A stretch of DNA of 11,187 nt from UBA525 sp964589765 (GTDB lineage: Archaea > Nanobdellota > Nanobdellia > Woesearchaeales > UBA525), in the NCBI GenBank assembly GCA_964589765.1, contig CAZPUM010000035.1, forward strand, positions 1 through 11,187, written 5' to 3'. The translations under genes were made by a program, and so were the position numbers. The notes under the pieces are model-generated. The model did not search any database, was not told the DNA's origin, and saw nothing but the letters and a program-made list of their open reading frames with translations. Within the stretch, counting starts at the first letter, position 1. Every line of letters starts with the position of its first letter. Of this stretch, positions 4,503 through 11,140 are shown in pieces.

Positions 4503-5509
4503 GCGTTATTTCTTTATTGAGGGATCTCATAGAGATACCCTCCCCTTCGGGGGATGAAAAAGATATTGTTGAGTATCTTAAAAACAGGCTTGGCAAAAAC
4601 TTTTGTGTTAACCTTCAGTTGGTTGAGAAAGACAGGTACAACATAATTGCAACAAGTGGCACACCTAAGTTGTTATTCAACATCCACACAGACACAGTTC
4701 CTGGCAGATACAAATTTGAGCAAAGAAAAGGTTATGTTTATGGCAGAGGTGCTGTGGATGCCAAGGGTCCTATGGCTGCCATGATAATTGCCTGTGAACG
4801 CGCAGTCAAAGATGGTTACACTAACTTTGGTATCTGTCTTGATGTGGGTGAAGAAGTGGATTTTTGTGGCTTGAAAAAATTTAGGCAGGCAAAGATAAAT
4901 GCTGAAAAGGTAATTGTTTGTGAACCCACAAATCTCGGGGTGACAAACAGACAGAAGGGTTTGCTTGAGTTTAAGCTTGTTGCTAAAGGGAAATCAGCAC
5001 ACAGTGCCAGGCCTGAAGAGGGGGATTGTGCGATAACCAAACTGCTGTTGGCGATAGAGCGAGTTAGGTCTATTCCTTTATCAGAAGATGAACTGTTAGG
5101 AAAGACCATTGTTGCATTGACAAAAATAAGGGGAGGTAATTCAATCAATGTCGTTGCTGAAAAGGCATCTGCCGAGTTTTGTATTAGAACTGTTAGGGGG
5201 GACGAGAAACTCCTCAAAAAAATAAAGGGAGCTGTTGTTGGTTTAGCAGAAGTTGAAATACTAAACGAGTATGCTCCTATAATTTCAGATGTGGAACCGA
5301 TTATACAGGCGCTTCTTGAAAACTATGAACCAACTCTTGCTTCTGGATTTACAGGAATGTACTTCTGGAAAAATTCAGGGTCTGTGATAATACTGGGTCC
5401 TGGGGACCCTTCAACAGCGCACACCGGAACTGAGCGTATATCGGTAGGAGATTTAGAACGTGGCGTAACAACATATTTTGAAATAATCAAAATATTAACC
5501 ACTAAATAG
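4499..5509 (+). CDS. M20 family zinc metallopeptidase/deacylase (ArgE/DapE/LysK-like)
   Basis: A 336-residue protein with the complete M20 di-zinc set: HTDTVPG (His63, Asp65), GRGAVDAKGP (Asp87 bridging ligand), DVGEEVDF (Glu118 catalytic base, Glu119), CEPTN (Glu142) and AHTGTERIS (His308). The lid/dimerisation motif KSAHSARPEEG follows. YGRGAVDAKGPMAA resembles LysK-type hydrolases that release lysine or ornithine from a carrier, but no LysW or other lysine-biosynthesis genes are in view, so N-acyl-amino-acid deacylase or dipeptidase are equally possible. Translation is coupled to the GNAT gene by ATGA. The pairing suggests that one enzyme could remove an acyl group that the other adds, which is inference. 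Confidence 0.9.
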   Translation: MSVISLLRDLIEIPSPSGDEKDIVEYLKNRLGKNFCVNLQLVEKDRYNIIATSGTPKLLFNIHTDTVPGRYKFEQRKGYVYGRGAVDAKGPMAAMIIACERAVKDGYTNFGICLDVGEEVDFCGLKKFRQAKINAEKVIVCEPTNLGVTNRQKGLLEFKLVAKGKSAHSARPEEGDCAITKLLLAIERVRSIPLSEDELLGKTIVALTKIRGGNSINVVAEKASAEFCIRTVRGDEKLLKKIKGAVVGLAEVEILNEYAPIISDVEPIIQALLENYEPTLASGFTGMYFWKNSGSVIILGPGDPSTAHTGTERISVGDLERGVTTYFEIIKILTTK

Positions 5510-5525
5510 TAGTTACAAAAAGAAA

Positions 5526-5537
5526 TATTTATAAATG
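5526..5537 (+). promoter_or_regulatory. TATA box of the lysozyme-like gene
   Basis: ATATTTATAAAT, with an A-rich stretch just upstream like a BRE, is centred 25-26 nt before ATG 5557. No Shine-Dalgarno is present, so the mRNA is probably leaderless. Confidence 0.8.
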
Positions 5538-5556
5538 GAGAAATTAGTTAGCCTGC

Positions 5557-6786
5557 ATGAATTGGAAAGATGTAAGGGAAGGATTGGAAAACGTGCTCCA
5601 AGGCACAGGAAGAGTAGTTAGAGGTATCGATAGATTAAAGCGATCTACTGAGCCCAAACTAGATACAATTCTAGCCCTAACTGCGGTCAACGCAGGGGCA
5701 CTCTACGGAGCTGTAAACCTGGTTGAAAGCACGGATTTTTCAGACGCGACAAACGGAATGATAATGTTTGGAACAGGGGCATTAGTTGCCGGAGGTAACT
5801 ACTTTGCCACAAGACCTGCTGTAAAGTCTCTTACTAGAAGGATTAACCAGGCAATTGACCGGGTAAGACCCTTGAGTTGGTTGAAGTCATCCCTGTTGGC
5901 AACAGGAATCACAATCAGTGTAATCAGTCTTGTACCGTATGCTAAGCAGATGTATGGAGACTTTGAAAACCTGAAAGGAAAGACTCAGATCGAGAAGACT
6001 GCCGATGAAGCGACAGCGCCTGAGCTTGATGTAGATGTTGAAAGAGTATCCAGCACAATGCCCCTCAGGCAGAGGCCGGGAGTATACGATTCTCTCGAAC
6101 ATGAAGAAAGGGTTGAGTTGGACTTTAGAGGAGTAAGACTGGCAGACAAGAATTCATACCTTGGGAGGGTCCAAAGAGCTCTTAGGTTTGAACCTATCTT
6201 CACAGCTATTGAGAAGAAGTATGGTATGCCAAGAGGAACCCTGGCAGGTATGGCTATGAAAGAGAGCTACGCTGACCCAACACAACCTAACGGTACAAAC
6301 GATGGGGGGTTTGGAATAACCCATATTCAGGGTAATGTCGCGAAAGCTTACGGCCTACAGATATTCGGCGATTCCCATAGGGCTCACGACCCGAAACACG
6401 GGTCTCAAATCAGGGGTATGTTAGAAGACTGTGGGTGGAACCCTGCGTGTATCGAACAGTACGATGAAAGAGGACACATTATCAAAGTACTTGATACTGC
6501 CGCAAGAATAGTCACGGAAGGAAAACGGGCGCATGGTTCTTGGGAGTTCGGCGTTGAGTACTACCGAGGTCCAGGGCATGTGGGAAAGAATGTTGGCTGG
6601 AAGTATATGCATGATGCGAGAAAATTCCAGGAAGCTTATCTGTCAGGTGAACTGCGCGCCAAAGCTGAAGCCGATTTTAACAGAAGGAACGCCGGAAGAT
6701 TCACTTGGGATATGTACCTAGAGTTGTTTCAGAAATCTTCGAGAGCCAACTGGGATCTGGAAGAGTACTTGAACTGGAAAAACTAG
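5557..6786 (+). CDS. Membrane-anchored lysozyme/transglycosylase-like protein
   Basis: A 409-residue protein with three predicted membrane segments (about 36-57, 65-84 and 108-128) and a large C-terminal domain. The loop between segments 2 and 3 is rich in Arg/Lys and that between 1 and 2 is acidic, so the positive-inside rule puts the C-terminal domain outside the cell. Residues 211-270 resemble a soluble lytic transglycosylase fold: FEPIFTAIEKKYGMPRGTLAGMAMKES, with Glu236 as the candidate catalytic acid, then a GGFGITHIQ segment (250-258). Cys292 and Cys298 could form a disulfide. Archaea lack murein, so a target would be bacterial peptidoglycan, another cell-wall sugar, or none if the domain is structural. 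The start is leaderless. The gene ends 7 nt from the convergent ZIP gene. Confidence 0.75.
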   Translation: MNWKDVREGLENVLQGTGRVVRGIDRLKRSTEPKLDTILALTAVNAGALYGAVNLVESTDFSDATNGMIMFGTGALVAGGNYFATRPAVKSLTRRINQAIDRVRPLSWLKSSLLATGITISVISLVPYAKQMYGDFENLKGKTQIEKTADEATAPELDVDVERVSSTMPLRQRPGVYDSLEHEERVELDFRGVRLADKNSYLGRVQRALRFEPIFTAIEKKYGMPRGTLAGMAMKESYADPTQPNGTNDGGFGITHIQGNVAKAYGLQIFGDSHRAHDPKHGSQIRGMLEDCGWNPACIEQYDERGHIIKVLDTAARIVTEGKRAHGSWEFGVEYYRGPGHVGKNVGWKYMHDARKFQEAYLSGELRAKAEADFNRRNAGRFTWDMYLELFQKSSRANWDLEEYLNWKN

Positions 6787-6793
6787 GATGCTA

Positions 6794-7543
6794 CTAGTGA
6801 CCTGGCATTAATACTGCCAGAGCAATCATGATTCCGATTCCTGCCAACATCATTAATAGGTGAACCGCAGTCTCTTTGGCTTTGCAGTGCTTGTGTAGTT
6901 CAGGAACTAGGTTGGCCGCTGCGATGTACAGGAATCCTCCTGCTGCGAATGGAATTACGAAGTGCTCGAATTCGTGCCATCCGCCAAGTAAAATACCTAC
7001 TAAAGCACCAGCAACTGCTGTAAGTGCAGCAAGGAAGTTAAACAGAATCGCTTTCTTTCTCTTCATTCCTGCATACAATAGCACACCGTAGTCAGCTATC
7101 TCCTGTGGCAGTTCGTGAAGAATCACAGAGATTGTCACAGCAACTCCCAGCGGAACGCTGGCAAGGTAAGCGCCAGCGATAATAATGCCATCGATGAAAT
7201 TGTGCACGGCATCTCCTGCCAAATTGATTGGTGCAAGATGGTATGCGTGACCATGCCCCAAGTGGTCTTTCTTGTTGCTGTGATGTGCGTGAATCCATTT
7301 CTCTAATAAGAAAAACAGCAGAAATCCGGTTATTATTGCTATGCTGACCTCTAGATGAAACCCTTCTTCTGCGAGTTCAGGCAGGAAGTGAACAAACACT
7401 GTTGCCAATAAGGTTCCTGCGGATAAACTCAAAAGAGCCATCAATGTTTTTTTTCCTGGCTGTTTTGTAATGGCAAGAATTGCTATAATAGATACTAGTG
7501 ATACAACAATGACGCTACCGAGAATGTACAGTGTTTCCATCAT
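6794..7543 (-). CDS. ZIP family divalent metal transporter
   Basis: A 249-residue membrane protein with about eight hydrophobic segments. The ZIP metal-path motifs are present: HNFIDG in segment 4 (His114, Asn115, Asp118) and HELPQEIAD in segment 5 (His143, Glu144, Glu148), where Gln147 replaces the second His of the common HExPHE. A histidine-rich cytoplasmic loop, HAHHSNKKDHLGHGHAYH, lies between segments 3 and 4. ZIP proteins usually import Zn, Fe or Mn. The gene is divergent from a Fur-family regulator, which supports metal-controlled expression. It begins ATGATG; the second ATG (7540) fits the 25-nt leaderless spacing better than the first. Two tandem TAG stops end it. Confidence 0.92.
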   Translation of the reverse strand: MMETLYILGSVIVVSLVSIIAILAITKQPGKKTLMALLSLSAGTLLATVFVHFLPELAEEGFHLEVSIAIITGFLLFFLLEKWIHAHHSNKKDHLGHGHAYHLAPINLAGDAVHNFIDGIIIAGAYLASVPLGVAVTISVILHELPQEIADYGVLLYAGMKRKKAILFNFLAALTAVAGALVGILLGGWHEFEHFVIPFAAGGFLYIAAANLVPELHKHCKAKETAVHLLMMLAGIGIMIALAVLMPGH

Positions 7544-7559
7544 TCTTGTTTTAGAAAGC

Positions 7560-7570
7560 TATTTATAATT
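7560..7570. promoter_or_regulatory. Single TATA element shared by divergent ZIP and Fur genes
   Basis: TATTTATAATT contains the palindrome TTATAA centred at 7565-7566. It lies 27 nt from the Fur-family ATG on one side and 22 or 25 nt from the two ATG codons of the ZIP gene on the other, so one element can serve two leaderless transcripts. Confidence 0.7.
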
Positions 7571-7576
7571 CTTATT

Positions 7577-7595
7577 GATTTTGATTATCATTATG
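7577..7595. promoter_or_regulatory. Probable Fur-family operator over the regulator start
   Basis: GATTTTGATTATCATTATG matches the classical 19-bp Fur-box consensus GATAATGATAATCATTATC at 15 of 19 positions. Its core TGATTATCA is a perfect palindrome. It covers the predicted transcription start and ATG of the Fur-family gene and lies next to the shared TATA box, so bound regulator could block both transcripts. Actual metal specificity is unknown. Confidence 0.65.
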
Positions 7596-7964
7596 GCCAG
7601 GGTATCAAGAGCGACAAAACAGAAGAATCTACTCAAAAAGGTCATCAGTACAAAAAAAGGTTTTTTCTCAGTAGACGAACTCTTCGCAGAAACAAGAGAC
7701 CAGGGTGTTGGCATAGCAACGGTTTATAGATTTCTTAGGGAGATGCGTGATACGGGAGATATTAACCAGTACACTTGTGAACGAAAAACAATATACTCTG
7801 TTGTGAGAAACAGTCACTGCCATTTTGTCTGTGAGTCTTGTGGCTCTACAAAACATTTTGAAGTCAGTTCTCTAGATTTTCTAAAAAACAAAGTTCCTGG
7901 TGTGATAAACTCTTTCCAGATAGAAACACACGGGTTGTGCCATAAGTGTTCAAATCCTGAATAG
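7593..7964 (+). CDS. Fur-family metal-dependent transcription regulator (Fur/Zur/PerR type)
   Basis: A 123-residue protein of typical Fur size. The N-terminal winged helix has the recognition helix GIATVYRFLREM (40-51). The dimerisation half carries SHCHFVCESCG (74-84) and CHKCSNPE at the end, giving two CxxC pairs (Cys80/Cys83 and Cys116/Cys119) for a structural zinc site, and His75, Cys76 and His77 near the regulatory site. A TTG upstream at 7575 is open, but ATG 7593 lies 27 nt from the TATA box and begins the domain correctly. The adjoining ZIP gene suggests a zinc or iron/manganese uptake regulator. A Fur-box-like palindrome overlaps its own start, indicating autoregulation. Confidence 0.93.
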   Translation: MARVSRATKQKNLLKKVISTKKGFFSVDELFAETRDQGVGIATVYRFLREMRDTGDINQYTCERKTIYSVVRNSHCHFVCESCGSTKHFEVSSLDFLKNKVPGVINSFQIETHGLCHKCSNPE

Positions 7965-7969
7965 AGAGT

Positions 7970-8665
7970 TCACACTTGATTTCTGACTCCTATAAAAGAC
8001 TCGCCCTTTTGAAAAACAGGGTTCAGAAAAAGTCTGTTAGGAACTTCTATTTTGTTGAGAAGGTCTGTCTGAGTATATTTGATATAGGAAGGAAGAACAA
8101 AAATTGTGCCTAGTTTAGTCAATTCTTGAAGCATGTTGTAAACAAATCTGGACTGAGTTGGCCAAGACCAGAAATATATGATATCCGCAGTCTCAATATT
8201 TATAGGGATTTTTTCATACGAGTCATGGACCACAGCGTCAACAGGCATATTAAAATTGTACTCTATGTGGGTCTTCCTGAACACATCATAATCTTTGCTG
8301 TAGTTTACAGGAATCATGTCTCCCAAAGTAAAAGTACAGCTAACAGAAGGGTCAATCAAACCGTCCTTAACTGCTCGCTGATAGTTTCTCTGGGCATGGT
8401 CCAAAAGACACGGGTTGATTTCAATTCCATGAGAAGAGAAACCCGCTACTGCCATCAGTAGAGTCCAGCTTCCGTTTCCACAACCAAGTTCAAGCGAGAC
8501 TTTTTTAGGGTCCGCGATTTCGATTATTTTCATAACAGACTCCATAAGCAGTTTTGGCTGAGCTGCAACATAACCTGTTGAATCATCAATAGTCTGCGCA
8601 ATCTCAACGATAGACTCTTCAAGAATCAGAACAACTCTTTCGAGACGTTCAAGTAAATCTTTCAC
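7970..8665 (-). CDS. Class I SAM-dependent methyltransferase, substrate unknown
   Basis: A 231-residue Rossmann methyltransferase. Motif I is LELGCGNGSW (58-67), followed by HGIEINP with Glu82 for the ribose hydroxyls, GDM near 115-117, and DIIYFWSWPTQ (161-171) in the motif IV position. The N-terminal 40 residues form a helix before GYVAAQPKLL, which probably cap the cofactor site. Nothing identifies the substrate; the general shape is similar to protein- or small-molecule-directed families. The start is GTG at 8665, because a TAA lies just upstream and no earlier start is available. No Shine-Dalgarno is evident; the nearest TATA is 40 nt away, so a leader of around 14 nt is expected. It ends 5 nt from the convergent Fur-family gene. 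Confidence 0.82.
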   Translation of the reverse strand: MKDLLERLERVVLILEESIVEIAQTIDDSTGYVAAQPKLLMESVMKIIEIADPKKVSLELGCGNGSWTLLMAVAGFSSHGIEINPCLLDHAQRNYQRAVKDGLIDPSVSCTFTLGDMIPVNYSKDYDVFRKTHIEYNFNMPVDAVVHDSYEKIPINIETADIIYFWSWPTQSRFVYNMLQELTKLGTIFVLPSYIKYTQTDLLNKIEVPNRLFLNPVFQKGESFIGVRNQV

Positions 8666-8698
8666 TGTTTAGTGACTTGATTCCTGTTTAATTAGTTA

Positions 8699-8709
8699 TC
8701 TAAATATAC
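8699..8709. promoter_or_regulatory. Shared TATA-like element between methyltransferase and small membrane protein
   Basis: TCTAAATATAC is centred 25 nt before ATG 8730 on the plus strand and about 40 nt before GTG 8665 on the minus strand. It is the only TATA-like sequence in this 64-nt divergent spacer. Confidence 0.55.
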
Positions 8710-8729
8710 TTCAAGTGCTTGAAGATAGC

Positions 8730-8930
8730 ATGGGCTTTTTAGCTTATCAGAAAAAACAACTGAAAAAGATGGACCTATGGGACATTGCTCTTGTCAAGTG
8801 GACGGTTCTGTTCTTTACACTTGGACTGGCACACTTTTTTCCAGTCCTCATCAGTTTCGACTGGTGGTGGTATCTGATTCTGTTGATAATAGTAGGTTAC
8901 CGACCTATTAAAAAGTGGCTTTTCAGCTGA
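8730..8930 (+). CDS. Small two-TM membrane protein, conserved-hypothetical type
   Basis: A 66-residue protein with a basic N-terminus (YQKKQLKKMDLWDIALVK), a first hydrophobic segment (about 29-45), a tryptophan-rich turn SFDWWW, a second segment (about 48-58) and a basic end RPIKKWLF. Both ends should be cytoplasmic. The layout, with MDLWDIALVK before the first helix and a W-W-W-Y start to the second, resembles small membrane proteins I recall as common in DPANN archaea; no function is known to me. A GTG at 8715 is open upstream, but ATG 8730 fits the 25-nt leaderless spacing. Its stop overlaps the convergent PP2C gene by 8 nt. Confidence 0.72.
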   Translation: MGFLAYQKKQLKKMDLWDIALVKWTVLFFTLGLAHFFPVLISFDWWWYLILLIIVGYRPIKKWLFS

Positions 8931-9588
8931 ACCTAACAACAACGGCGGTCTCGTCGTCGGGTTTAAACGAGTCATAGACATGTCCTTTACCTGTCTTTCT
9001 CAACTTCCGCATTGTCTGTCTTAAACGCTTGACAACAGTACGGGCACGAGGCATACCTACACATAACGCAAACAAATCCTCCATAGATAAGTTGTCAGAA
9101 ACACCGTCTGAACACAACAAAACAAACCCCTTTCGGGGTAGTTTCAATTCAGACACGTTGACCTCTATATCATCTGCTCCGACAACCTGAGTCACAACCG
9201 CAGGGTCATCGGGCCAAGAATCTAGCTCGTTTACCTGGGCGATAGAACAGCCGTTGTTGTCCACCAGATAAACGGGGCTGTCACCCACGCTGGCAACCTC
9301 AATCTTGCCCTTGGATAAGATTGCGACAGCAATAGTGGTTTGGGTTGTATCTCCTAGGTGTCTTGTAATCCAATCGTGAAATGCTTGAATAGATTCAACA
9401 ACCTCTTCAATTGTTGTCGGTTTTCTTCTTTTTATCCACTTTGTTGCAAGTTGGCTGGCCACTGCGCCAGATGCGCAGGAAACGCCATCTAGAACGCCAA
9501 AGACCCGAACACCTTTCTTTTTGTAACGAAAAAACCGGTCATCACCATGCTCTCTGTTCCGAAAATACTTACTACTGGTAATCAGCAT
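8923..9588 (-). CDS. PP2C-family protein serine/threonine phosphatase
   Basis: A compact 221-residue PP2C (PPM) domain with no extra domains. The metal-binding aspartates are intact: GDDR (Asp17), LDGVSC (Asp34, Gly35), VASVGDSPVYLV (Asp103), LCSDGVSDN (Asp161) and DDETAVVV (Asp211, Asp212). The threonine pair of the GTT motif reads TTQTT (81-85). It should remove phosphate from Ser/Thr of cytosolic proteins in a Mn/Mg-dependent way. No kinase gene is next to it, so its partner is elsewhere. The start is leaderless: ATG 9588 lies 26-27 nt from a TATATAAA box and has no Shine-Dalgarno. The last 8 nt overlap the small membrane protein tail to tail. Confidence 0.9.
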   Translation of the reverse strand: MLITSSKYFRNREHGDDRFFRYKKKGVRVFGVLDGVSCASGAVASQLATKWIKRRKPTTIEEVVESIQAFHDWITRHLGDTTQTTIAVAILSKGKIEVASVGDSPVYLVDNNGCSIAQVNELDSWPDDPAVVTQVVGADDIEVNVSELKLPRKGFVLLCSDGVSDNLSMEDLFALCVGMPRARTVVKRLRQTMRKLRKTGKGHVYDSFKPDDETAVVVRFS

Positions 9589-9608
9589 ATTGACTGAACA
9601 ATAGGTAG

Positions 9609-9620
9609 CATTTATATATT
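9609..9620. promoter_or_regulatory. Shared TATA box between PP2C and MscS genes
   Basis: CATTTATATATT reads as AATATATAAATG on the minus strand, 26-27 nt from the PP2C ATG (leaderless). On the plus strand it is about 37 nt from the MscS start, leaving a short leader that holds a Shine-Dalgarno. Confidence 0.7.
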
Positions 9621-9640
9621 TTCGACTTCGAATTAGACGT

Positions 9641-9647
9641 GAGGTGA
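9641..9647 (+). promoter_or_regulatory. Shine-Dalgarno deciding the TTG start of the MscS gene
   Basis: GAGGTGA lies 4 nt before TTG 9652. The in-frame GTG at 9664 is 12 nt further away, so TTG is preferred. Confidence 0.7.
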
Positions 9648-9651
9648 GGGT

Positions 9652-10548
9652 TTGGGCGACTTTGTGAGCTGGGTGTGGGGTTTTTTCGCATCACCTGTAA
9701 GGTTCTGGGTATTCATAATGCTCGTCTTGTTGTCCATTGTTGTAGCCATTGTAGTTAAAGGTTGGATGGACAGGCATTTCACTCATTTCAGACACATTCT
9801 TGATATAGATACGAAGAGATACAGGTTTTTGAAACACTTTCTGATGGGGTTGGTTTTTCTCATATGCTGTGGTTTAGCAATCTATCTCATACCCAGTCTA
9901 AGAGCTTTATCTGTGAGCATATTCGCTGGAGCAGGTGTCCTGGCTATCATATTAGGATTTGCCGCACAACACGCGCTTGCGAATGTTATCAGTGGTGTTT
10001 TCTTGGCGGTCTTCAAGCCATTCAGAGTTGGAGACTGGATTAAGATGGAAGAAGGCGTCGATGGAGAGTACGGTGTTGTAGAAGACATCACTTTGAGGCA
10101 TACAATAATCAGAACGCCAAAAAACAAGAGAATCATAGTACCAAATAGTGTGATGGGAGACCGTGTAATCCAGAACTCAAGCATAGATGACCCCAAAGTT
10201 TGTGAATATATCGAGATGGATATAAGTTATGATTCTGACATTGATAAGGCGTTGAAAATTATGCAGGCAGAGTGTGCCAGCCACGCTGATTCTATGGATA
10301 TTCGTACTGAGAGGGACAAAGACAACGGTGTTCCCAGGATAAGGGCGAAAGTCACAGGGTTTGGGGACTCTTCCGTTAAGCTTAGGGCGTGGGTTTGGGC
10401 TAAGGACCCATTCGTAGGTTTCCAGATGCGGTGGGACCTTTACAAAATGATTAAGCAAAGATTTGACAGGGAAGGAATCGAAATCCCCTTCCCATACAGG
10501 ACTGTAGTTTACAAGAAGGATATGAAGAAGTCTCGTCGTAAGAAGTAA
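9652..10548 (+). CDS. MscS-family mechanosensitive channel
   Basis: A 298-residue small-conductance mechanosensitive channel. There are three membrane segments: about 15-36, 61-80 and a glycine/alanine-rich pore helix near 88-122 (FAGAGVLAIILGFAAQHALA, then NVISGVFLAVFKPFRVGDWI). The cytoplasmic beta domain has YGVVEDITLRHTIIRTPKNK and the IIVPNSVMGDRVIQN motif typical of the family. The C-terminal alpha-beta domain ends GIEIPFPYRTVVY, followed by a lysine/arginine-rich tail. It should release solutes on hypo-osmotic shock. The start is TTG with a GAGGTGA ribosome site. Length and domain order match a minimal MscS. Confidence 0.95.
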   Translation: MGDFVSWVWGFFASPVRFWVFIMLVLLSIVVAIVVKGWMDRHFTHFRHILDIDTKRYRFLKHFLMGLVFLICCGLAIYLIPSLRALSVSIFAGAGVLAIILGFAAQHALANVISGVFLAVFKPFRVGDWIKMEEGVDGEYGVVEDITLRHTIIRTPKNKRIIVPNSVMGDRVIQNSSIDDPKVCEYIEMDISYDSDIDKALKIMQAECASHADSMDIRTERDKDNGVPRIRAKVTGFGDSSVKLRAWVWAKDPFVGFQMRWDLYKMIKQRFDREGIEIPFPYRTVVYKKDMKKSRRKK

Positions 10549-10556
10549 TCGGAAAA

Positions 10557-10567
10557 AGCTTATAAAT
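10557..10567 (+). promoter_or_regulatory. TATA box of the membrane winged-helix gene
   Basis: AGCTTATAAAT is centred 26-27 nt before ATG 10589, which has no Shine-Dalgarno. This predicts a separate leaderless transcript although the MscS stop is only 40 nt upstream. Confidence 0.75.
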
Positions 10568-10588
10568 AGACGGATTGAGGGTTTTTAC

Positions 10589-11140
10589 ATGAAACTGGGG
10601 GGAAAAGCGCTTGGAATCGCGGTTATTCTTATTACTCTAGCTTTGATAGTTGTCGGATTTGATTATTCGAACACACTCGATCAGAGGAGAGCAGATGCGA
10701 TAGAAAGGCTACAATCACTGCCCCCTGAGAGAGGGTGTGCTTATGAAGACCCGTCCCTGTGTCCTCAGGCTGAGGACCATCTGCCTGTGCCTAACGCAAC
10801 AGGAATAGGCCTGGTCTTATTGGGTATTCTTCTGGGAATATACCTATTCCAATCGGATTCGACCCAGAAGAAAATTCTTGAAGAGCTCTCATCGAAACGC
10901 CAACAGTTGGCAAACGATGAGAGAAAGGAGCTGATTCTCAGCGTCCTGACAAATGACGAACGCAAGGTGGTTAGTGCTGTTGCAAAACAGCAAGGAATTT
11001 CCCAAGCGACCTTGCGCCTCAGGACGGGATTTAGCAAACCTAAGTTAAGCAATCTTCTCAAGGAACTGGAAAGTAGAGAGATTATTGCAAAAGAGAAAAA
11101 AGGTAAAAGTAATTCAGTTTACATCAAGAGGGGTTGGTGA
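10589..11140 (+). CDS. Membrane-anchored winged helix-turn-helix protein
   Basis: A 183-residue protein. Segment 1 (about 6-24) and segment 2 (about 70-87) flank a 45-residue loop containing Cys50 and Cys58, which could form a disulfide outside the cell. After segment 2 comes a charged, coiled-coil-like linker (91-113). Next is a winged-helix domain (114-183) with SQATLRLRTGFSKPKLSNLLKELESREII as the helix-turn-helix and KSNSVYIK as the wing. The arrangement is that of a one-component membrane-bound regulator: DNA-binding domain in the cytoplasm, short sensor loop outside. Placed after MscS it might report envelope stress, but that is conjecture. The stop overlaps the next start (TGATG). Confidence 0.82.
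   Translation: MKLGGKALGIAVILITLALIVVGFDYSNTLDQRRADAIERLQSLPPERGCAYEDPSLCPQAEDHLPVPNATGIGLVLLGILLGIYLFQSDSTQKKILEELSSKRQQLANDERKELILSVLTNDERKVVSAVAKQQGISQATLRLRTGFSKPKLSNLLKELESREIIAKEKKGKSNSVYIKRGW

Noticed and set aside
7575..7592. TTG 7575 as the start of the Fur-family gene
   Set aside because: It is only about 10 nt from the TATA box, upstream of the expected transcription start; ATG 7593 fits both spacing and domain.
9882..10458. Minus-strand open frames inside the MscS gene and similar antisense frames elsewhere
   Set aside because: They lack start signals and recognisable protein features and lie opposite well-supported genes.
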